Positions 9,966 to 18,959 are shown, counted from the first letter of the stretch. The stretch: DNA of 64,000 nt from Paraburkholderia sp. BL9I2N2 (GCF_004339745.1 NZ_SMGP01000001.1:4030001-4094000); one strand, 5' to 3'. Translations and numbers: made by a program. Notes: a model not told the origin generated them from the sequence alone.

Positions 9966-10415
9966 ATGAATAAGCAACTGTTGGCAATGCAACGACCATC
10001 CGACTGTCCCTGCGGCGGTGCCGCGCCCGACCAGCGCAGCGGCGCCAGGGCGCCGCGCTTCGCGCAGTGCTGCGGGCGCTATATCGACGGCGGCGAAGCG
10101 GCGCCACGCGCCCTTGAACTGATGCGTTCGCGCTATAGCGCGTATGTTGTCGGTGCAACGGATTATCTGCGCGCCACGTGGGCGCCTCACACCTGCCCCG
10201 CCGATCTCGACGTCGACCTGGCCGCACCCGACGCGCCGCGTTGGCTCGGACTGCAAATCAAGGCGTTCGCTGAAACCGGCGCCGATCACGCCACGGTCGA
10301 ATTCGTCGCACGTTACAAGGTGGGCGGCCGCGCACACCGGCTGCACGAACTGAGCCGCTTCGTTCGCGGCGACGATGGCCGCTGGCGCTATGTCGACGGC
10401 GACGTCAGCGAATAA
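9966..10415 (+). CDS. YchJ-family protein with SEC-C zinc motif
   Basis: 149 residues from the ATG at 9966. The N-terminal cysteines CPCGG and FAQCCGRYIDGG match the SEC-C/YchJ metal site, and the rest (ALELMRSRYSAYVVGATDYLRATW) is the NTF2-like YchJ core. The function of the family is not established; metal binding is likely. A TTG start at 9951 would overlap the acyl-CoA dehydrogenase end by 8 bp and an ATG at 9990 would also work, so the start is uncertain. It is probably co-transcribed with the upstream gene and ends before a strong terminator. Confidence 0.8.
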   Translation: MNKQLLAMQRPSDCPCGGAAPDQRSGARAPRFAQCCGRYIDGGEAAPRALELMRSRYSAYVVGATDYLRATWAPHTCPADLDVDLAAPDAPRWLGLQIKAFAETGADHATVEFVARYKVGGRAHRLHELSRFVRGDDGRWRYVDGDVSE

Positions 10416-10470
10416 AGTCCCTTTCTGCCCCTTACAAGACGCCACAACGTCCTTACGCCGCGCTCACATA

Positions 10471-10497
10471 TGGCCCTGATAGCAGGGCCATTTTTTT
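10471..10497 (+). terminator. Rho-independent terminator after the YchJ gene
   Basis: Perfect 8-bp stem TGGCCCTG (10471-10478) with CAGGGCCA (10483-10490), a 4-base loop, and seven T at 10491-10497. Confidence 0.92.
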
Positions 10498-10896
10498 GTT
10501 GGCTCGATGCCACAAGACCCGCGCCGCGCCTGATTGTTTCGTTGCGCCAAACACCGGCGAGGCCTGTATCGAGCGGCCTGAGGCGGCAAATCAGCACGCC
10601 GCAATGGATGGTTCGCGGGTTCTCCTTGATTGCACAAAACAAAATTGTCGTGCCAGGATGAGGCTGTAGCTTCATGACGTCACGTTGCGAGAGCCGGTCC
10701 ATACCAACTCCGCAAAATGCGCAGGAAGCCCTGGCGGACACCAGACAGTGTGGTTCCGGCGGCGGTTTCAGGCAGCAGCCGTGACGCTCATCATCGGCGC
10801 GTGGGGTCGCGTCGGCCGTTTGGGTTCATCCCGTGCGATCTCGATTAGCGTGCGTGCGCCTCTGGCGCACTCCGTACGCGAGTGTGTTTTTGTTTG

Positions 10897-10975
10897 TCGA
10901 AAACCTGCCCGAAAGGCAAATGTCAGCAATGACTTTCGACGAACAGGCATCACGGTGTTCAGGGCAGGTTTTTGA
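10897..10975 (+). promoter_or_regulatory. Three-way-junction 5' leader candidate upstream of the exported hydrolase
   Basis: A 14-bp closing stem pairs 10897-10910 with 10962-10975 (one G-U pair; 11 contiguous Watson-Crick pairs, AAAACCTGCCC with GGGCAGGTTTT). Inside it are two arms: GAAAG (10911-10915) with CTTTC (10933-10937), capped by GTCA-GCAA-TGAC, and GAACA (10941-10945) with TGTTC (10956-10960). The 3' strand of the closing stem runs into GAGGCAGG just before the ATG at 10989, so folding could hide the ribosome site. I match it to no riboswitch class I know. Confidence 0.45.
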
Positions 10976-10988
10976 GGCAGGTGCGTGA

Positions 10989-12266
10989 ATGGTGTTCAGC
11001 AAGGTTCTGACGAAGTGTGCGGTGATCTGTGCAGCGGCTACGTGCGCTGTCGCACTCGCACACGCCGATCCGCTCGCGGACACCCAGGCGGGGCCGTTGA
11101 CCCGCGCGCACGTGCCGCGCATCGCGCTCGACGACGACGTCTATCTGCCCACCGCAGGTCTGAACGAACAGATCATCCGCGTACCGGTTGACGCAGCCGG
11201 CACCGTCACCCTTGAAACGACGATCTACAAACCGGACGGCGCTGGCCCGTTTCCGATGATCGTTTTCAACCACGGCAAGATCCCCGGCGATCCGCACACG
11301 CAGGAACGCAGCGACCCGCTGCCGTTCGCGCGCGAATTCGTGCGGCGCGGCTACGTGGTGGTGGCGCCGAACCGCCAGGGTTTCGGCCACTCGGACGGCG
11401 TATATCAGCAGGATGGCTGCGACGTTGAAAAGAACGGCATCGGCCAGGCCGGCGACGTCGCCGCGACGGTCGACTTCATGTCGAAGCAGCCTTACGTGGA
11501 CGCCACGCATATCGTCGTGGCCGGCACCTCGCACGGCGGTCTTGCAACGATGGCGTACGGCACGGAAGCCGCGTCGGGCGTGCGGGCGCTGATCAATTTC
11601 TCGGGCGGCTTGCGGCAGGATGCGTGCAATGACTGGCAAGGCAATCTGACGCGTGCGTTCGGCGCGTATGGCGAGAAGACCAAGGTGCCGTCGCTGTGGA
11701 TGTACGGCGATAACGATTCGGTCTGGAACGCGCCGTTGGTGGCGGGCATGTACGCCGCTTATGGCGCGCATGGCGCGAGCGCGAAGATGGTGGATTTCGG
11801 CAACTACAAGAACGACGCGCATCGTCTGGTCGGTGATCGCGATGGTGTGCACGTGTGGTGGCCGGCTGTCGAGGCGTTCCTTGCGCAAGTGGGGATGCCG
11901 ACTGGTGTGCAGTATCGGGTGTCGGATCCGTCCATGCCTAAGGCGAGCGGGTTTGCTGCTGTCGATGCGGTCGACGCCGTGCCGTTTGTCGATGAAGCCG
12001 GGCGTAATGGGTATCGGAATTTCTTGCATCAGTTTCCTAGTCGGGCGTTTGCTGTTTCTGATTCAGGGGCCTGGTCCTGGGCTGAAGGTGGTGATGATCC
12101 GATGTCTGTCGCGGTCGCGAATTGTCAGAAGCAGTCTTCCGCGCCTTGCCGGTTGTATGCGGTGAATAATGCGGTTGTTTGGGGGGATCGGTCTTCTCAG
12201 ACGGCTGATGGTGGGGTTGCTGCTGGTGGCGCCGATGCGCGGCGGGCTATTGCTAGTCGGGAATAA
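10989..12266 (+). CDS. Exported alpha/beta hydrolase (dienelactone-hydrolase-like)
   Basis: 425 residues with a signal peptide (hydrophobic run CAVICAAATCAVALAHA, cleaved before DP). The hydrolase core shows the oxyanion region VFNHGKIPGDP, the nucleophile elbow AGTSHGGLA (Ser near residue 181), an acid in YGDNDSVW, and a late His in KNDAHRLVG. The family contains esterases and peptidase-like hydrolases of the periplasm; the substrate is unknown. It lies alone, behind a folded leader and in front of a long inverted repeat. Its last 90 codons use T-ending codons far more than the rest, as discussed in the findings. Confidence 0.82.
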   Translation: MVFSKVLTKCAVICAAATCAVALAHADPLADTQAGPLTRAHVPRIALDDDVYLPTAGLNEQIIRVPVDAAGTVTLETTIYKPDGAGPFPMIVFNHGKIPGDPHTQERSDPLPFAREFVRRGYVVVAPNRQGFGHSDGVYQQDGCDVEKNGIGQAGDVAATVDFMSKQPYVDATHIVVAGTSHGGLATMAYGTEAASGVRALINFSGGLRQDACNDWQGNLTRAFGAYGEKTKVPSLWMYGDNDSVWNAPLVAGMYAAYGAHGASAKMVDFGNYKNDAHRLVGDRDGVHVWWPAVEAFLAQVGMPTGVQYRVSDPSMPKASGFAAVDAVDAVPFVDEAGRNGYRNFLHQFPSRAFAVSDSGAWSWAEGGDDPMSVAVANCQKQSSAPCRLYAVNNAVVWGDRSSQTADGGVAAGGADARRAIASRE

Positions 12267-12271
12267 GGGTT

Positions 12272-12518
12272 GAGGGTTTGTGCCTGCTCGGGTCTTGTTT
12301 TTTGTCTGTGTTCTCTGAGGCGTTGGCCTTTCCTTGAATTCATGGTGGTCTATTGGCGTTGCCCCTGTGCGGGGCGGCACCTACTTTCTTTGCATGCCGC
12401 AAAGAAAGTAGGCAAAGAAAGCGGCTTCACACCGCTAACTCTTAAGCGGGTCCCTCGCGCAGTCGCGGTAGTGGTGCATCTGGAATCCGTGCCCCCGCAC
12501 ATTCACCCCCAGTGACAA
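12272..12518. repeat. Left arm of a long inverted repeat
   Basis: About 245 bp, nearly complementary to 12782-13027 read backwards. Landmarks in order: a GTTTGTGCCTGCTC block, GGCCTTTCCTTGAATTCA, the GCCCCTGTGCGGGGC hairpin, a 13-bp stem (12381-12393 with 12399-12411, CTACTTTCTTTGC and its complement), then GCATCTGGAAT and CCCCCGCACATTC. From memory, this type of block recurs between genes in Burkholderiales genomes. Confidence 0.9.
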
Positions 12519-12781
12519 AGCCATCATTCTTCCGGCAGCGCTACGCGCGCCGTCGCGGTAATTCAGCGAACCATCGGGTTGCTCGCGCGCCAGCAGTATT
12601 TACTGACTGGCCGCCCATTTTTCCACCAGCGATCTTCGCATCACAGCCTTCCATGTAGCTGCGCCCTTCGGCGCCACGCCGAGGCGAAGCCGACGGCCCC
12701 CACCGCGCACAAACAAAGCCACTGGTTTCAGGCAGGCCGTTCCGGCGAGCACGTAGTGCGAGGCGGGAAGTATGACTGCCT

Positions 12782-13027
12782 TGTCACTCACATCGAATGT
12801 GCGGGGGCACGAATTCCAGATGCACCACTGCCTCCTCAAAGCCAGGGGACCCGCTTATAAGCTGGCGGTGTGAAGCCGCTTTCTTTGCCTACTTTCTTTG
12901 CGGCATGCAAAGAAAGTAGGTGCCGCCCCGCACAGGGGCAACGCCAATAGACCACCGTGAATTCAAGGAAAGGCCAACACCTCAGAGAACACAGACAAAA
13001 AACACCCGCCGAGCAGGCACAAACCCC
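12782..13027. repeat. Right arm of the long inverted repeat
   Basis: Reverse complement of the left arm with scattered substitutions and small length differences. The inner hairpin recurs at 12889-12901 and 12907-12919. The arms enclose about 263 unrelated bases. Confidence 0.9.
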
Positions 13028-13315
13028 AAATCCCCGCCAGTAAGTTGCAACTACTTTGCCGTCGTCAACTCCGCCGATCAGCGACCTTCACGCACAAACA
13101 GAAACCACCTGCTCCGAACATCGCCAAACCCCAGCCCCGCGGGCAAAAACCGCGCTCACACCCCTAGTGCAGAGCACGAAATAAACCGCTAATCTCGACC
13201 CCGCAAGCCCGCCAAGGGCCGCGCGCAGCGCAGAAAAAAGTGCGCATGAGGCTCGAAAAGGCCCTAAAAAAGCCACGCCGCGCAGCGGCAAAAAAGCACC
13301 CCGTGGAGTACCCCT

Positions 13316-14677
13316 TTGGAAAACCCAGTACCACCATCAGCAGCCCCCGAAGACTGGATCGCCCGCAGCCTCCGAGCCGTCTGGCACCCCTGCACGCAGA
13401 TGAAGCACCACGAACGCCTGCCGCTGGTGCCCGTCGCGCGCGGTCAAGGCGCGTGGCTCTACGATCGCGCCGGTCATCGTTATCTGGATGCCATCAGCTC
13501 CTGGTGGGTCAACCTGTTCGGTCACGCCAATCCGCGCATCAACGCGGCACTGAAAGACCAACTCGACACGCTCGAACACGCCATGCTCGCCGGCTGCACG
13601 CACGAACCGGCCATCGAACTCGCGGAGCGGCTCAGCGCGCTCACGAACAACACGCTGGGCCACGCGTTCTTCGCGTCGGATGGTGCGTCCGCCGTCGAAA
13701 TCGCCCTGAAGATGAGCTTCCACTCGTGGCGCAATCGCGGTTTCGCCGACAAGCAGGAATTCGTCTGCGTCGCCAACAGCTATCACGGCGAAACCATCGG
13801 CGCGCTCGGGGTCACCGATGTCGCGCTCTTCAAGGACGCCTACGATCCGTTGATCCGCCACGCGCACGTCGTGGCATCGCCCGACGCGCGCCTCGCCCAA
13901 GCCGACGAAACCGCCGCCGATGTCGCACGCCGTGCGCTCGATCACGTTCGCTCGCTGTTCGACGCACGCGCCACGAAAATTGCCGCGCTGATCGTCGAGC
14001 CGCTGGTGCAATGCGCCGCCGGCATGGCCATGCACGACGCGTCGTATATCGCGGGATTGCGCGCCTTGTGCGATCAATACGGCGTGCATCTGATCGCCGA
14101 TGAAATCGCCGTCGGCTGCGGACGCACCGGCACCTTCTTCGCATGCGAACAGGCCGGCATCTGGCCGGACTTTCTCTGTCTGTCGAAAGGCATCAGTGGC
14201 GGCTATCTGCCGCTCTCGATCGTGCTGTCCCGTGATGAAATTTTCGAAGCCTTCTATCACGACGACACCGCGCGCGGCTTCCTGCACTCGCATTCGTACA
14301 CCGGCAATCCGCTCGCGTGCCGCGCCGCGCTCGCCACGCTCGATCTGTTCGCGAGCGACAACGTGCTCGCCGTCAACGCGCAAAAATCCGCGAAGCTGAA
14401 GGCCGCGCTCGCGCCGCTCGCGGAGCACAAGCAAGTCCGCAATCTGCGCCAATGCGGCACGATCTTCGCGTTCGACGCCGTGATCGACGATGCTCAGCAA
14501 GCCAAAACATTCTCGCGCCGCTTCTTCGAAAACGCGTTGCAGCGCGAACTGCTTCTGCGCCCGATTTCGACCACGGTGTATCTGATGCCTCCTTATATCC
14601 TCGACGACGAAGAACTCGCGCTGCTCGCCTCGCGCACGCGCGAAACCTTCGAAGCCACGCTCGCGGAGACCCGCTGA
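13316..14677 (+). CDS. bioA: Adenosylmethionine-8-amino-7-oxononanoate aminotransferase
   Basis: 453 residues. A class III aminotransferase: HPCTQMKHHERLP near the N-terminus is specific for BioA, with ISSWWVNLFGH, the PLP Asp in LIADEIAVGCGRTG, and the Schiff-base Lys in CLSKGISGGYLP. It converts KAPA to DAPA in biotin synthesis using S-adenosylmethionine as amino donor. The start is a TTG at 13316, chosen because GGAG at 13305-13308 is 7 bases upstream and no in-frame ATG precedes the conserved region. First gene of bioAFDB. Confidence 0.95.
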   Translation: MENPVPPSAAPEDWIARSLRAVWHPCTQMKHHERLPLVPVARGQGAWLYDRAGHRYLDAISSWWVNLFGHANPRINAALKDQLDTLEHAMLAGCTHEPAIELAERLSALTNNTLGHAFFASDGASAVEIALKMSFHSWRNRGFADKQEFVCVANSYHGETIGALGVTDVALFKDAYDPLIRHAHVVASPDARLAQADETAADVARRALDHVRSLFDARATKIAALIVEPLVQCAAGMAMHDASYIAGLRALCDQYGVHLIADEIAVGCGRTGTFFACEQAGIWPDFLCLSKGISGGYLPLSIVLSRDEIFEAFYHDDTARGFLHSHSYTGNPLACRAALATLDLFASDNVLAVNAQKSAKLKAALAPLAEHKQVRNLRQCGTIFAFDAVIDDAQQAKTFSRRFFENALQRELLLRPISTTVYLMPPYILDDEELALLASRTRETFEATLAETR

Positions 14678-15861
14678 TGCACCTGCTCGACACGCTCACC
14701 GAAGGCCTGAAGGAAATCGACGCGCGCGGCCTGCGCCGTCGCCGCCGCACCGCCGACACACCGTGCGCGGCGCACATGACAGTGGACGGCCGCGAAATCA
14801 TCGGCTTCGCCAGCAACGACTATCTCGGCCTCGCCGCGCATCCGCAGCTCATCGCGGCGATCGCGGAAGGCGCGCAACGTTATGGCGCGGGTAGCGGCGG
14901 TTCGCATCTGCTCGGCGGCCACTCGCGCGCGCATGCGCAACTCGAAGACGATCTCGCGGAATTTGCGGGCGGCTTCGTCGACAATGCGCGCGCGCTCTAC
15001 TTCAGCACCGGCTATATGGCGAATCTCGCCACGCTCACCGCGCTCGCGGGCCGCGGCACGGCGCTCTTCTCCGATGCTCTGAATCACGCGTCGCTGATCG
15101 ACGGCGCGCGTCTGTCACGCGCCGACGTGCAGATCTACCCGCACTGCGATACAGAAGCGCTGAGTGCGATGCTCGAAGCCTCGGACGCCGACGTCAAGGT
15201 GATCGTCTCCGATACCGTCTTCAGCATGGACGGCGATATCGCGCCACTGCCGCGCCTGCTCGAACTCGCGGAGCAACACGGCGCGTGGCTGATCGTCGAC
15301 GACGCTCACGGTTTCGGCGTGCTCGGCCCGCAAGGCCGCGGCGCGATCGCGCAAGCCGCGCTACGCTCGCCGAACCTCATTTCGATCGGCACGCTCGGCA
15401 AGGCGGCCGGCGTCTCCGGCGCGTTCGTCACGGCGCATGAGACGGTGATCGAGTGGCTCGTGCAGCGCGCGCGTCCGTACATCTTCACCACGGCATCGGT
15501 GCCGGCCGCGGCGCACGCGGTGTCGGCGAGCCTGCGCATCATCGGTGGCGAGGAAGGCGACGCGCGGCGCGCGCATCTTCAGCAATTGATCGAACGCACG
15601 CGCGCCATGCTGAAGGCGACGCCGTGGCTGCCGGTCGACTCGCATACGGCCGTGCAACCGCTCATCATCGGCGCGAACGAAGCCACGCTCGACATCGCGG
15701 CCACGCTCGATCGCGCGGGTCTGTGGGTGCCGGCGATCCGTCCGCCGACCGTGCCCAGCGGCACGTCGCGTTTGCGTATCTCGCTATCGGCCGCGCACTC
15801 GCAAGCGGACCTCGACCGGCTCGAAGCAGGCTTGCAGCAACTCGGAGCGAAAGCGGCATGA
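14677..15861 (+). CDS. bioF: 8-amino-7-oxononanoate synthase
   Basis: 394 residues starting at the ATG that overlaps the bioA stop by one base (TGATG). The alpha-oxoamine synthase features are present: FASNDYLGLAAHP, YGAGSGGSHLLGGH, DDAHGFGVLG, and the PLP Lys in IGTLGKAAGVSGA. It joins pimeloyl-ACP or pimeloyl-CoA with alanine to give KAPA. The order bioA-bioF-bioD-bioB with overlaps indicates strict co-translation of the first three. Confidence 0.96.
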   Translation: MHLLDTLTEGLKEIDARGLRRRRRTADTPCAAHMTVDGREIIGFASNDYLGLAAHPQLIAAIAEGAQRYGAGSGGSHLLGGHSRAHAQLEDDLAEFAGGFVDNARALYFSTGYMANLATLTALAGRGTALFSDALNHASLIDGARLSRADVQIYPHCDTEALSAMLEASDADVKVIVSDTVFSMDGDIAPLPRLLELAEQHGAWLIVDDAHGFGVLGPQGRGAIAQAALRSPNLISIGTLGKAAGVSGAFVTAHETVIEWLVQRARPYIFTTASVPAAAHAVSASLRIIGGEEGDARRAHLQQLIERTRAMLKATPWLPVDSHTAVQPLIIGANEATLDIAATLDRAGLWVPAIRPPTVPSGTSRLRISLSAAHSQADLDRLEAGLQQLGAKAA

Positions 15862-16589
15862 GTGGCTCGAGTCAAAACGCACTGTCCTTATTCGTCACTG
15901 GCACCGATACGGAAATCGGCAAGACGTTCGTCTCGTCGGCGTTGTTGCGCGGCTTCGTCCGCGAAGGCCTGCAAGCCGCCGCGATGAAGCCGATCGCCGC
16001 CGGCGCATTCGAACTGAACGGCGTGCTGCACAACGAAGACGCGGATCAACTCGATGCCGCGTCGAACGTCCTGCTGCCGCCCGAAATGCGCACGCCCTAT
16101 CTGCTGAAAGAACCGGCCGCGCCGCATATCGCGGCCGCGCTGGAAAACGTGACATTCGATCTCGACCATATCGTCGACTGTCATGCGCAAGCTCTCAAGC
16201 GCGCGGAGATCGTCGTGGTGGAAGGCGTCGGCGGCTTTCGTGTGCCGTTGACGGCCACTCAGGACACCGCCGATCTAGCCGTCGCGTTGAGGCTGCCGGT
16301 CGTGCTGGTGGTCGGCATGCGGCTCGGCTGCATCAGCCATGCGCTGCTCACCGCCGAAGCAATCGCCGCACGCGGGCTCACGCTCGCCGGCTGGGTTGCG
16401 AACCGCATCGATCCGGACATGACGTTCCCCGATGAAAACATCGCGTCGATCCGCGAGCATCTCGCCCGCGAATACGACGCGCCGCTGCTCGGCATCGTGC
16501 CGCATCTGAGTCCGGCTTCGCCCGAACTCGCAGCGGCGCAACTCGACATCAACCGGCTTTTGCAGACGCTGCGGCACACGCAGCGCTGA
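15858..16589 (+). CDS. bioD: Dethiobiotin synthetase
   Basis: 243 residues, starting within the ATGA overlap with bioF. The P-loop-like motif is VTGTDTEIGKTF near residues 13-24, with KPIAAG after it and VVVEGVGGFRVP in the middle, as in BioD. It closes the ureido ring of DAPA with CO2 and ATP. A longer upstream frame overlaps bioF and was not used. Confidence 0.95.
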   Translation: MSGSSQNALSLFVTGTDTEIGKTFVSSALLRGFVREGLQAAAMKPIAAGAFELNGVLHNEDADQLDAASNVLLPPEMRTPYLLKEPAAPHIAAALENVTFDLDHIVDCHAQALKRAEIVVVEGVGGFRVPLTATQDTADLAVALRLPVVLVVGMRLGCISHALLTAEAIAARGLTLAGWVANRIDPDMTFPDENIASIREHLAREYDAPLLGIVPHLSPASPELAAAQLDINRLLQTLRHTQR

Positions 16590-16623
16590 AAAACTCACAC
16601 ATCCATCCATGAGGATTGACGAC

Positions 16624-17706
16624 ATGACGCAACTGAACATCGCTCCGACGCCCGCCGACACGGCAGTGGCAAACAACAATGCCAACGCCGCGGCAACCAA
16701 GCAGGTCGCGCGCTGGCGCGTCGCCGACATCGTCGCGTTGTACGAACTGCCGTTCAACGATCTGATGTTCAAGGCACAGCAAACCCATCGCGAGCATTTC
16801 GATGCGAACACCGTGCAACTGTCGACGCTGCTGTCGATCAAGACCGGCGGCTGCGAAGAAGATTGCGCGTACTGTCCGCAGTCGGTGCATCACGACACGG
16901 GCCTGCAAGCCGATAAGCTGATGCCGGTCGACGAAGTGCTCGCCGCCGCAAAAGTCGCCAAGGAAAACGGCGCGACGCGCTTCTGCATGGGCGCCGCGTG
17001 GCGCAATCCGAAAGACCGTCACCTCGAACCGATCAAGGACATGATTCGCGGCGTAAAGGCCATGGGTCTGGAAACCTGCGTGACGCTCGGCATGCTCGAA
17101 ACGCATCAGGCGCAAGGACTGCGCGAAGCGGGCCTCGACTACTACAACCACAACCTCGATACGTCGCCGGAATTCTACGGGCAGATCATTTCGACGCGCA
17201 CGTATCAGGATCGCCTCGACACGCTCGAACGCGTGCGCGATGCAGGCATCAACGTGTGCTGCGGCGGGATTGTCGGCCTGGGTGAATCGCGCCGTGAGCG
17301 CGCCGGCCTGATCGCGCAACTGGCGAACATGGAGCCGTATCCGGAATCGGTGCCTATCAACAATCTGGTGCAGGTGGAAGGCACGCCGCTGACCGGCACC
17401 GAAGCGATCGACCCGTTCGAATTCGTGCGTACGATCGCGGTTGCGCGCATCACCATGCCGCGCGCGATGGTGCGTTTGTCGGCCGGACGCGAGCAGATGG
17501 ACGAAGCGCTGCAGGCATTGTGCTTCCTCGCTGGCGCGAATTCGATTTTTTACGGCGATCAGTTGCTGACCACCAGCAACCCGCAAGCAGAAGCGGACCG
17601 CAAGCTGCTCGAACGCCTCGGCATTCGCGCCGAGGCCGCGCAACAGATGCCACTCGATCAAAGCGGCTGCGAGCATGGCTGCGATAAACACGCTGCGCCG
17701 AACTGA
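16624..17706 (+). CDS. bioB: Biotin synthase
   Basis: 360 residues from the ATG at 16624, preferred over one at 16609 because GAGG at 16611-16614 sits 9 bases upstream. The radical-SAM cysteines are in GGCEEDCAYCPQS (CxxxCxxC), and the [2Fe-2S] ligand region includes NVCCGGIVGLGE and the conserved Arg in RITMPRAMVRLSAGR. It inserts sulfur into dethiobiotin. The first 30 residues are low-complexity (Ala, Asn, Thr). A 34-bp gap separates it from bioD, and a bidirectional terminator follows. Confidence 0.97.
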   Translation: MTQLNIAPTPADTAVANNNANAAATKQVARWRVADIVALYELPFNDLMFKAQQTHREHFDANTVQLSTLLSIKTGGCEEDCAYCPQSVHHDTGLQADKLMPVDEVLAAAKVAKENGATRFCMGAAWRNPKDRHLEPIKDMIRGVKAMGLETCVTLGMLETHQAQGLREAGLDYYNHNLDTSPEFYGQIISTRTYQDRLDTLERVRDAGINVCCGGIVGLGESRRERAGLIAQLANMEPYPESVPINNLVQVEGTPLTGTEAIDPFEFVRTIAVARITMPRAMVRLSAGREQMDEALQALCFLAGANSIFYGDQLLTTSNPQAEADRKLLERLGIRAEAAQQMPLDQSGCEHGCDKHAAPN

Positions 17707-17740
17707 GCGTTTGTATCGCGTGAGATAAAGCACGAGCAAT

Positions 17741-17775
17741 AAAAAAGGCTGCCTCGTTTTTGAGGCAGCCTTTTT
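17741..17775. terminator. Bidirectional terminator between bioB and sbp
   Basis: AAAAAGGCTGCCTC on the left and GAGGCAGCCTTTTT (17762-17775) on the right pair fully around a 6-base loop; A and T tracts on both sides serve the two convergent genes. Confidence 0.93.
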
Positions 17776-17796
17776 ACTTACTACACGACTGGAGCT

Positions 17797-18822
17797 TTAC
17801 TTCTTGTCGACGATGATCTGATCAAACGTCCCGCCATCGGAGAAATGCGTTTGCTGCGCTTTCTGCCAGCTACCGAACATCTCTTCCACCGTGAACGTCT
17901 TGATCGGCTTGAACTCCGCAGCATGCTTCGCGAGCACGGTCTTGTCACGCGGACGCAGATGATGCTGCGCGATGATGTCCTGCGCGGCCGGCGACCACAG
18001 ATAGTCGAGATACGCCTGCGCTTCCTTGCGCGTTCCGCGCTTGTCGACCACCTTGTCGACGATCGACACCGGCGGCGCCGCCAGCAAGCTCACCGACGGA
18101 TACACCGCCTCGAAATTGCCCCCGCCCACGCCCGTGTCCATCAGCGCCACTTCGTTTTCGAAAGTCACCAGCACGTCGCCGATGCCGCGTTGCGTGAACG
18201 TGGTCGTCGCGCCGCGGCCGCCCGTGTCGAGCACCGGCACATTCTTGAAGATCTCTTTTTCGAAATCGAGCGCCTGCGCGTCGGTGCCGCCGTGCTGCTT
18301 GCGATAACCCCATGCGGCGAGATACGAGTAGCGTCCGTTGCCCGATGTCTTCGGATTCGCGATGATCACCTGCACGCCCGGCTTGGCGAGATCGTCCCAG
18401 TCCTTGATGTGCTTCGGATTGCCCTTGCGTACCAGGAACACCATCGTCGTGGTGTACGGCGCGCTGTCGTCCGGCAGACGCGCGCGCCAGTTGGCCGGTA
18501 CCAGTTGACCTTTCTCCGCGAGCAGGTCGATGTCGTTCGGCTGGTTCATCGTCACCACGTCGGCCTGCAGGCCTTGCAGCACCGACAGCGCCTGAGCGCT
18601 CGACGCGCCGTGCGACTGGCGGATTGACACGTTCTCGCCGCTCTTCTGCTTATACGCCGCGATGAAGCCGGCGTTGATGTCCTTGTACAGCTCGCGCGTC
18701 ACGTCGTACGACACGTTGAGCAGCGATGTATCCGCGTGCGCCGTCGACATGCCCGCCAGCGCGAGCGTGATTGCCGTCATGCCGGCTGCCCGCCAGCGCG
18801 ATGTCCCCGTCTTGCCTGCCAT
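17797..18822 (-). CDS. sbp: Sulfate/thiosulfate-binding periplasmic protein
   Basis: 341 residues from the ATG at 18822. A signal peptide ends ALAGMSTAHA before DTSLLNVSYDVTRELYKDIN, the start typical of Sbp/CysP. Diagnostic stretches are QSHGASSAQA (anion-binding), VTMNQPNDID, NPKTSGNGRYSYLAAWG and TFTQRGIGDVLVTFENE. It captures sulfate for a CysTWA ABC importer; those genes are not next to it here, and a terminator closes the gene, so it stands alone. The frame continues open upstream to 19332, overlapping the next gene antisense, without support. Confidence 0.93.
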   Translation of the reverse strand: MAGKTGTSRWRAAGMTAITLALAGMSTAHADTSLLNVSYDVTRELYKDINAGFIAAYKQKSGENVSIRQSHGASSAQALSVLQGLQADVVTMNQPNDIDLLAEKGQLVPANWRARLPDDSAPYTTTMVFLVRKGNPKHIKDWDDLAKPGVQVIIANPKTSGNGRYSYLAAWGYRKQHGGTDAQALDFEKEIFKNVPVLDTGGRGATTTFTQRGIGDVLVTFENEVALMDTGVGGGNFEAVYPSVSLLAAPPVSIVDKVVDKRGTRKEAQAYLDYLWSPAAQDIIAQHHLRPRDKTVLAKHAAEFKPIKTFTVEEMFGSWQKAQQTHFSDGGTFDQIIVDKK

Positions 18823-18959
18823 CTTGTCCCCGCCTATCGATGATGAAAAACCAGTGGCCGCACGAACGTGCAGCGTGAAGCGGGATTCTAACGGATCGCT
18901 TACTTGGCCAGTGACCCGTTCGCGCGTCACTCGATGCGCGAACGCCGCGGCCCAATCGC

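Larger units (their letters stand above)
10416..10988. other. 573-bp gap without a gene
   Basis: Holds the terminator at 10471-10497 and, at its right end, the folded leader at 10897-10975. The 400 bp between them show no convincing reading frame; the open frames there have no family similarity. Confidence 0.7.
12267..13315. other. 1.05-kb gap occupied by the inverted repeat
   Basis: Contains the two arms, a unique centre (12519-12781) and about 290 bp of leader before bioA (13028-13315). A 79-residue frame on the minus strand (12600-12839) spans the centre and part of the right arm; I have a vague memory of similar frames annotated as hypothetical proteins in related genomes, and I regard it as translated repeat. 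No BirA-like operator is evident before bioA. Confidence 0.6.

Noticed and set aside
10897..10975. Hammerhead ribozyme in the leader
   Set aside because: A GAAA and a three-way junction exist, but the CUGANGA core is missing on both strands and junction lengths do not fit.
12600..12839. 79-codon minus-strand frame in the inverted repeat
   Set aside because: Runs from the unique centre into a repeat arm; most likely a translated repeat, although similar frames may have been annotated in relatives.
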